A stretch of 64,000 bases of DNA from an uncultured Clostridia bacterium (GTDB lineage Bacteria; Bacillota; Clostridia; Christensenellales; Borkfalkiaceae). The notes under the pieces are model-generated. The model had not been told where the DNA came from and searched no databases. It was given only the letters and a program-made list of their open reading frames with translations. Each line of letters opens with the position of its first letter. The first letter of the stretch is position 1. Location: contig CALVPY010000003.1 of NCBI GenBank assembly GCA_944354535.1, positions 21,028 through 85,027 of the forward strand, in the 5' to 3' direction. Shown piece after piece: positions 60,602 to 64,000 of this stretch. The translations under genes were made by a program, and so were the position numbers.

Positions 60602-60629
60602 ATTATAGCACACATTTTGTTTTTGTCAA
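60602..60629 (-). promoter_or_regulatory. Promoter of the candidate large RNA
   Basis: TTGACA (60624-60629), 16-nt spacer, TATAAT (60602-60607) on the minus strand; predicted start about 60596. Confidence 0.85.
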
Positions 60630-60712
60630 GCGTTTTGGTGAAAATTTTTTCCCGTTTTTGCAACTTTTTTTCGGAAATATTTTTCCCGCTCTCAAAGTCA
60701 CTCTGCCGCCCC

Positions 60713-61453
60713 TCAGAAGGGCTTGGCGTTGTAATTTTCGAGATAGCGGTTGATGCGCGGGAAATCGGAGGGGGTGATGATGGAGAGCGCCTTTTCGCCG
60801 AAGGTGCCGTTCTCCGTGACGATGACGGCGGTGAGATCGCGCTTTTCCTCGAAGGCGACGAAGACGTCGAAGACGGTCGCCTCCCTGCTCACGATGAGAT
60901 AGCGCTTCATCTCCTCCTCGTCCACGAGCTCGCGGCAGGGGGTCGTGAGGAGAAAGTCGGTAACGCTCTTGCCGGAGGCGGCCACCTGCAAGATCTTGGA
61001 ATAGAGAAGATAGGTGTTGACCGCGCCGATCATGGTGCCGTGGTCGTAGACGAGCAGCGTCTTCTGGCGGTAAGCGGCGAACGTTTCCACGGCGGAGATG
61101 GCGGGCTTATCGGCAAAGACGGAAGTGACTTTTTTGACCTTGATCGCATCCATGAGGCGGGGCGGGTGGCATAAGAGCTTTTCGATAAACTCGATGTGGC
61201 GCACGACTTCGTCGCAGGGAACGGCGATGACCGTCTCGCCCGCGCCCCCGTCCGTGCGGTGGACGATGGCGTTCCTCAGTTTGCCGTAGTCGATGAGCTC
61301 GCTCTCATAGCGGCGCACGGTGATGTCGAGGTCTGCGCAGCGCTTGACGAGGTCGGTAAAGTTCTGCGTCGCCTTGGCGTTGTACACGAGCTTGAGCTGC
61401 GCTTCGATGCGGTTGTAACTGTTGATGAACCGCGAGGCGTTGGAGATGTCCAT
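60713..61453 (-). CDS. HEPN-like and CBS-domain protein
   Basis: 246 residues. The N-terminal about 90 residues are helical and contain RNAIVH (R60 to H65), the Rx4-6H motif of HEPN ribonuclease or nucleotide-binding domains. The rest (about 95-240) looks like a CBS pair (VTSVFADKPAISAVETFAAYRQKTLLVYD, and VSREATVFDVFVAFEEKRDLTAVIVTENG). CBS pairs sense adenine nucleotides. Function unknown; nuclease activity regulated by nucleotide binding is one possibility. AAGGAGG precedes the ATG. It lies directly upstream of the candidate large RNA on the same strand. Confidence 0.7.
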   Translation of the reverse strand: MDISNASRFINSYNRIEAQLKLVYNAKATQNFTDLVKRCADLDITVRRYESELIDYGKLRNAIVHRTDGGAGETVIAVPCDEVVRHIEFIEKLLCHPPRLMDAIKVKKVTSVFADKPAISAVETFAAYRQKTLLVYDHGTMIGAVNTYLLYSKILQVAASGKSVTDFLLTTPCRELVDEEEMKRYLIVSREATVFDVFVAFEEKRDLTAVIVTENGTFGEKALSIITPSDFPRINRYLENYNAKPF

Positions 61454-61480
61454 AAGATCCTCCTTGTTGTTCCTGCCCTT

Positions 61481-61509
61481 AGTATAACATATCTTTTGAG
61501 AGATTTCAA
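61481..61509 (-). promoter_or_regulatory. Promoter of the HEPN-CBS gene
   Basis: TTGAAA (61504-61509), 17-nt spacer, TATACT (61481-61486) on the minus strand, about 20 nt leader. Confidence 0.75.
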
Positions 61510-61624
61510 GGGGGGATTTTTGCCTTTCGCCGCGGCCGCCGCCGAGCCTTCCGAGGCCGATCCGCCGAGTCTCTTTTCCCCTCCCCCTCGCCTCCCCCCT
61601 TGGAGAGAGAGAAACGGAGCGGAC

Positions 61625-61664
61625 AAAAGCGCCGCCGCGCGGGCAACTGCCCGCGCGGCGGCGC
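61625..61664 (-). terminator. Terminator after the zinc-ribbon membrane protein
   Basis: A 17-bp perfect stem (61629-61645 with 61648-61664) and TTTT on the minus strand. A near-copy of the stem recurs at 62962-62997. Confidence 0.75.
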
Positions 61665-61711
61665 CGAAAAAACGCTTTATTTTAGCTTGATCGTCTTTCC
61701 GCCTTTTACAG

Positions 61712-62680
61712 TCATTTTACATTACATCTTAAACTCTTTCTTTTCACTTTTCTTTTCTTGATCATAATAACAGTTGCGATAAGAATTGCCAAGACGACAA
61801 CAATTGTCAAAATCGACCAAGGATAAGATGATGTTGCAGCTGCCTCACCAGATGGTATTTTTGTCATTAGTGAGGTCTGCCCCCACGCATCATACCAGAT
61901 CAAATCATTGCCATTATCGTCTTCTTCCGCTGTTATTGTCGTTAACCGATAACTGCCGTCTTGATAATATATCTTGTAGATTATCTCATATTCTCCATCG
62001 TCTACATATGAAACCGAGAGCACTTCATACTGTTCTATCGATTTGCTTTCATCCTTTGTTTGTTCACTGCGCGATTTATCAAACGCGACGCTTGTGACAA
62101 CGCCTTCCGCATCAAATCGCACTTCGATGTATTTATATTCTTCCGTCTGCAATTTCTGCTCCAGCTCCATTGCTTCGTTGAAGGCATCCTCAAAGTCGCC
62201 CCAATCCTCGATGTCGTCGGAATCGAAGCTGTCATTCTTTTCCAAAAGCTTCAGATAATTGTTACTGTAATAGGTGAACACCGATCTGCTTTCCTGATAG
62301 TCGTATGGTTCGCCCAAAAGTTCGATGACGCTCTCGCGGCTGTCGCCGATCCCGATCTTTTCCACCACGCCGATGCGGAACTTGTTGGAGAGCACGGAAA
62401 CAAGCACAATGATCGCGATGACAACGAGCACGATCGCCGCGATCGCCGCCCACGCCTTCTTCGGCACCCTTTTGACGGCCTCCGCCGCCTTCGCGCCGAA
62501 ACTTACGCCCTCCTTCCGATCGGAACGCGCAAAATCGTAGCCGCATTTCGGGCAATAGCGGTCGCCCGCGCCCCGTTCCTGCCCGCACTTGGGGCAGACG
62601 GTCAGCTCCTTTTCTGCGGGCGTACCGCACTTGGGGCAGAAGTTGCCTTCGAACTTCGCGCCGCATTTCTTGCAGATCAT
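61712..62680 (-). CDS. Double zinc-ribbon membrane protein
   Basis: 322 residues. Two C4 zinc ribbons (ICKKCG...FCPKCG and VCPKCG...YCPKCG) fill residues 2-48; a transmembrane segment (AWAAIAAIVLVVIAIIVLVSVL) follows near 80; then an extracellular region beginning like a SmpA/BamE-type motif (VEKIGIGDSRESVIELLGEPYDY) and rich in acidic residues; a second transmembrane segment near 300 and a basic tail. Start at 62680 because GGAGG lies 9 nt upstream. Preceded by a structured leader with a terminator. Function unknown. Confidence 0.8.
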   Translation of the reverse strand: MICKKCGAKFEGNFCPKCGTPAEKELTVCPKCGQERGAGDRYCPKCGYDFARSDRKEGVSFGAKAAEAVKRVPKKAWAAIAAIVLVVIAIIVLVSVLSNKFRIGVVEKIGIGDSRESVIELLGEPYDYQESRSVFTYYSNNYLKLLEKNDSFDSDDIEDWGDFEDAFNEAMELEQKLQTEEYKYIEVRFDAEGVVTSVAFDKSRSEQTKDESKSIEQYEVLSVSYVDDGEYEIIYKIYYQDGSYRLTTITAEEDDNGNDLIWYDAWGQTSLMTKIPSGEAAATSSYPWSILTIVVVLAILIATVIMIKKRKVKRKSLRCNVK

Positions 62681-62713
62681 ATCCCTCACCCTCCAAAAAA
62701 TTTTATTTGCAGG

Positions 62714-62902
62714 GCAAAAAAAGAGCGTGCCCCCAAACCGAGGACACGCCCTGCATTCAGTATCCCCGATTTGTTGTCACGCAAACTCCCGAAAGGTTAC
62801 CATCGTATTGACGCAAACATGGGGATAAAGAGGATACGGAATACCATATTCCGATCCCCAATTTGCGTCAATTTTAACCCTTGCTATTCAGTTTGCGTGA
62901 CA
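62714..62902 (-). ncRNA. Candidate structured leader or small RNA with rod-like fold
   Basis: A transcript from the promoter at 62908-62936 would start at the base of a long nested hairpin: outer arms TTGTCACGCAAACT / AGTTTGCGTGACAA (14 bp; 62774-62787 and 62890-62903), a middle AAGG(G)UUA/UAACCUU helix, inner arms ATTGACGCAAA / TTTGCGTCAAT (11 bp; 62807-62817 and 62862-62872) and an apical GGGGAT/ATCCCC-CGGAATA/TATTCCG stem. A terminator follows at 62716-62749, then the zinc-ribbon gene. About 188 nt long. Size and rod shape with internal loops recall 6S RNA, but the 3' end is outside the closing stem; a ligand-sensing leader is equally possible. Confidence 0.55.
62716..62749 (-). terminator. 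Terminator within the zinc-ribbon gene leader
   Basis: GCGTGTCC / GGGCACGC (8 bp, one G.U), 9-nt loop, then TCTTTTTTT, ending 30-35 nt before the start codon. TGCAGGGC and GCCCTGCA bracket the whole structure and could form an alternative pairing. Confidence 0.75.
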
Positions 62903-62907
62903 AGAGC

Positions 62908-62936
62908 AGTATAACACAGAACGGAATAATTTGCAA
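62908..62936 (-). promoter_or_regulatory. Promoter of the structured leader and zinc-ribbon gene
   Basis: TTGCAA (62931-62936), 17-nt spacer, TATACT (62908-62913) on the minus strand; predicted start about 62901. Confidence 0.75.
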
Positions 62937-62961
62937 GGATTTGCCCGAGAAAAACTTTCTT

Positions 62962-62997
62962 GCGCCGCCGCGCGGGCAAATGCCCGCGCGACGGCGC
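62962..62997. repeat. GC-rich hairpin, copy of the 61629 terminator stem
   Basis: GCGCCGCCGCGCGGGCA / TGCCCGCGCGACGGCGC, one mismatch, followed by TTTTA on the plus strand. Same stem sequence as 61629-61664. Confidence 0.5.
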
Positions 62998-63092
62998 TTT
63001 TATACTCCTTCCGCCGAACCATCGGCGCATGCGCCGATGGCTCGGCACCTCCCTCAAAGAGGGAGGCAAGGGAAAAGCACTAAAAATGTTCT

Positions 63093-63270
63093 TTCTCACG
63101 CCCTCCCTGTGCAAGGGGCGAGCAAATGCTTTCTTGGCAACGCCACAGTGTGGCGTTGACCATTTACGAGCTTGGGGATGCCCCATTGTTCGGGGCATCC
63201 CCTGACCGAGCGCGGTCTCTACCGCGCGAGATGCTGCCGAGCGAAGCGAGGCGGAAGGGTTGTAAAGGTC
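63093..63270 (+). repeat. Dispersed two-hairpin element (family R1), direct copy
   Basis: Hairpin A is CAACGCCAC-AGT-GTGGCGTTG (63138-63158); hairpin B is GGGGATGCCCC / GGGGCATCCCC (63174-63202). Flanking words as in copy 1, ending ggcggaagggttg. Confidence 0.65.
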
Positions 63271-63284
63271 GGAACTACGCGAGT

Positions 63285-63515
63285 AAAACAACCCTTCCGT
63301 CAGGCTCGTTCCTCGCCTGCCACCTCCCCTTACACAGGGGAGGCTATATTGAGGAGGCCTTGGCAAGCCACCGTCTCGGCGGCGCAAGGGGAACGCCGCC
63401 TCAGTCACGGTTTTTGCCCACAATGGCAAAAACCTCAGTTCGCCGCGCGCGCACGCCACACCGTGGCGATGCGTATCATGCGCGGCTCACCCCCTTACAC
63501 AGGGGAGGCAATAAA
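63285..63515 (-). repeat. Dispersed two-hairpin element (family R1), inverted copy
   Basis: Faces the element at 63093. On the minus strand the hairpin B stem is GGTTTTTGCC / GGCAAAAACC, with gcaagg and gccgcctc words. Nearly identical to 52430-52650, including the caacccttccgtcaggctcg end. Confidence 0.6.
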
Positions 63516-63692
63516 ACAAACAAAGAACGCCCCACGCTTTTCTTCGCACAATTTTAACAAAAAACACATACGGCGATAACGCTATCTTCCATTTTTTTGG
63601 GTATAATCAAATACGAAAAAAGAGCAAACGGGCGCAGCGGCGAAAACCGCGCCCCGCGGCGAAAACCGCGCCCCCGCGCGCAGGAGGATATT

Positions 63693-63932
63693 ATGAAGCA
63701 ATTTGCAAAGACGGCCGCCATCTGCACGGCGGCGGGCATCCTCACCTTAGGGCTGGCGCTCACGGGGTGCTCCACGGGCGGCACTTCCAACGAGGTATAT
63801 GTGACTTCTATCTCTCAGACGACGGCATCGGACGGCACGCCTCAATACACCGTGTTCTATTCGGACGGCACCTCCGCCGTCCTTTCGGGAACTGCGTCCG
63901 AAAAAAACAGCAACACCGTAAAAGTGAAGTGA
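63693..63932 (+). CDS. Small lipoprotein
   Basis: 79 residues. Lipoprotein signal peptide with lipobox LTGC (cleavage before about C25) and a short Ser/Thr-rich exported part with the motif VFYSDGTSAVLSG. Function unknown. AGGAGG precedes the ATG; TATAAT lies near 63602 with a poor -35. The frame extends upstream but the earlier ATG lies at the predicted transcription start and adds Arg-rich sequence. Confidence 0.72.
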   Translation: MKQFAKTAAICTAAGILTLGLALTGCSTGGTSNEVYVTSISQTTASDGTPQYTVFYSDGTSAVLSGTASEKNSNTVKVK

Positions 63933-64000
63933 GCCCCAAAGTTTGGACAAAAATTTAATCAAATAGTTTGGCAATGAGTTCGGTACCCAACCGGACTCAT

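Larger units (their letters stand above)
59579..60712. other. 1.1-kb region without a credible protein gene
   Basis: The first part (to about 59833) is GC-rich with strong secondary structure and no gene seen. The second part (59834-60600) is abruptly AT-rich and purine-rich on the minus strand and forms a complete transcription unit of its own, described as a candidate non-coding RNA. 60630-60712 is T/A-rich and holds nothing recognisable. Confidence 0.65.
62681..63692. other. Intergenic region with structured leader RNA and repeats
   Basis: No protein gene. Left part: leader RNA 62714-62902 and its promoter. Centre: a GC hairpin (62962-62997) and an R2-like fragment near 63020-63065. Right: two R1 elements facing each other (63093-63270 and 63285-63515), then the promoter of the lipoprotein gene near 63602. 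Confidence 0.6.

Noticed and set aside
62774-62903. CRISPR or tandem-repeat array suggested by four ACGCAAA words
   Set aside because: The words are arranged as nested inverted repeats, not regularly spaced direct repeats.

Overview
The window looks like chromosomal DNA of a GC-rich (about 60% by eye) spore-forming member of the Bacillota, most like a gut Clostridia lineage. The reasons are the clostridial gene orders (nrdR-ispG-polC locus-rimP-nusA-ylxR-ylxQ-infB-rbfA-nrnA-truB-ribF and dgt-dnaG-rpoD-trmK-nif3), sporulation-type proteins (YunB and a YlbJ-like protein) and strong sigma-A promoters of the TTGACA-17-TATAAT type. No rRNA, tRNA, CRISPR array, insertion sequence or prophage was recognised.

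Layout. 0-2.5 kb: repeat-rich DNA around ilvE. 2.5-5.6 kb: yigZ-tyrS, tyrS preceded by a leader-peptide attenuator, and a divergent WYL regulator. 5.6-7.8 kb: repeats and two copies of an [XRE regulator <-> 61-aa protein] module. 7.8-13.3 kb: murG, yunB, a NUDIX gene, an amidase, rarA and a patatin gene. 13.3-19.4 kb: ylbJ-like gene, an operon for a membrane protein, rsmD, coaD, DAHP synthase and pheA, then 5-FCL and alr. 19.9-26 kb: zinc-ribbon protein, nif3, trmK, rpoD, dnaG, dgt. 26.3-32.8 kb: SDR, aroK, aroQ, aroE, aroB, aroC, ComEC-like MBL protein, patatin. 33-39.8 kb: membrane protein, HAD phosphatase, PhnP-like hydrolase, dtd, efp, pepQ, nfo-like gene. 38.9-50.3 kb: a long translation/transcription operon in which the polC position holds only an OB-exonuclease fragment. 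50.4-53.8 kb: tcdA, a membrane protein, asnA. 53.8-58 kb: a CpsB phosphatase, a BY-kinase and a BspA-type LRR protein. 58.2-59.6 kb: mscS and a partner. 59.8-64 kb: an AT-rich, gene-free transcription unit that looks like a 760-nt structured RNA, a HEPN-CBS protein, a zinc-ribbon protein with a structured leader, more repeats and a small lipoprotein.

How it fits together. Eight genes here serve aromatic amino acid and chorismate synthesis or use (DAHP synthase, aroB, aroQ, aroE, aroK, aroC, pheA, tyrS); aroA and tyrA are not in the window. Most other genes are core replication, transcription and translation functions.

The most interesting signals are non-coding: a classical 1:2/2:3/3:4 attenuator with a Tyr-rich leader peptide before tyrS; a candidate large RNA at 59.83-60.60 kb; a nested rod-shaped leader RNA at 62.71-62.90 kb; six promoters whose -10 box lies 5-7 nt from an ATG, predicting leaderless mRNAs; and dispersed repeats whose hairpin stems change sequence while keeping pairing. 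All functions are inferred by reading the sequence; no database search was run.
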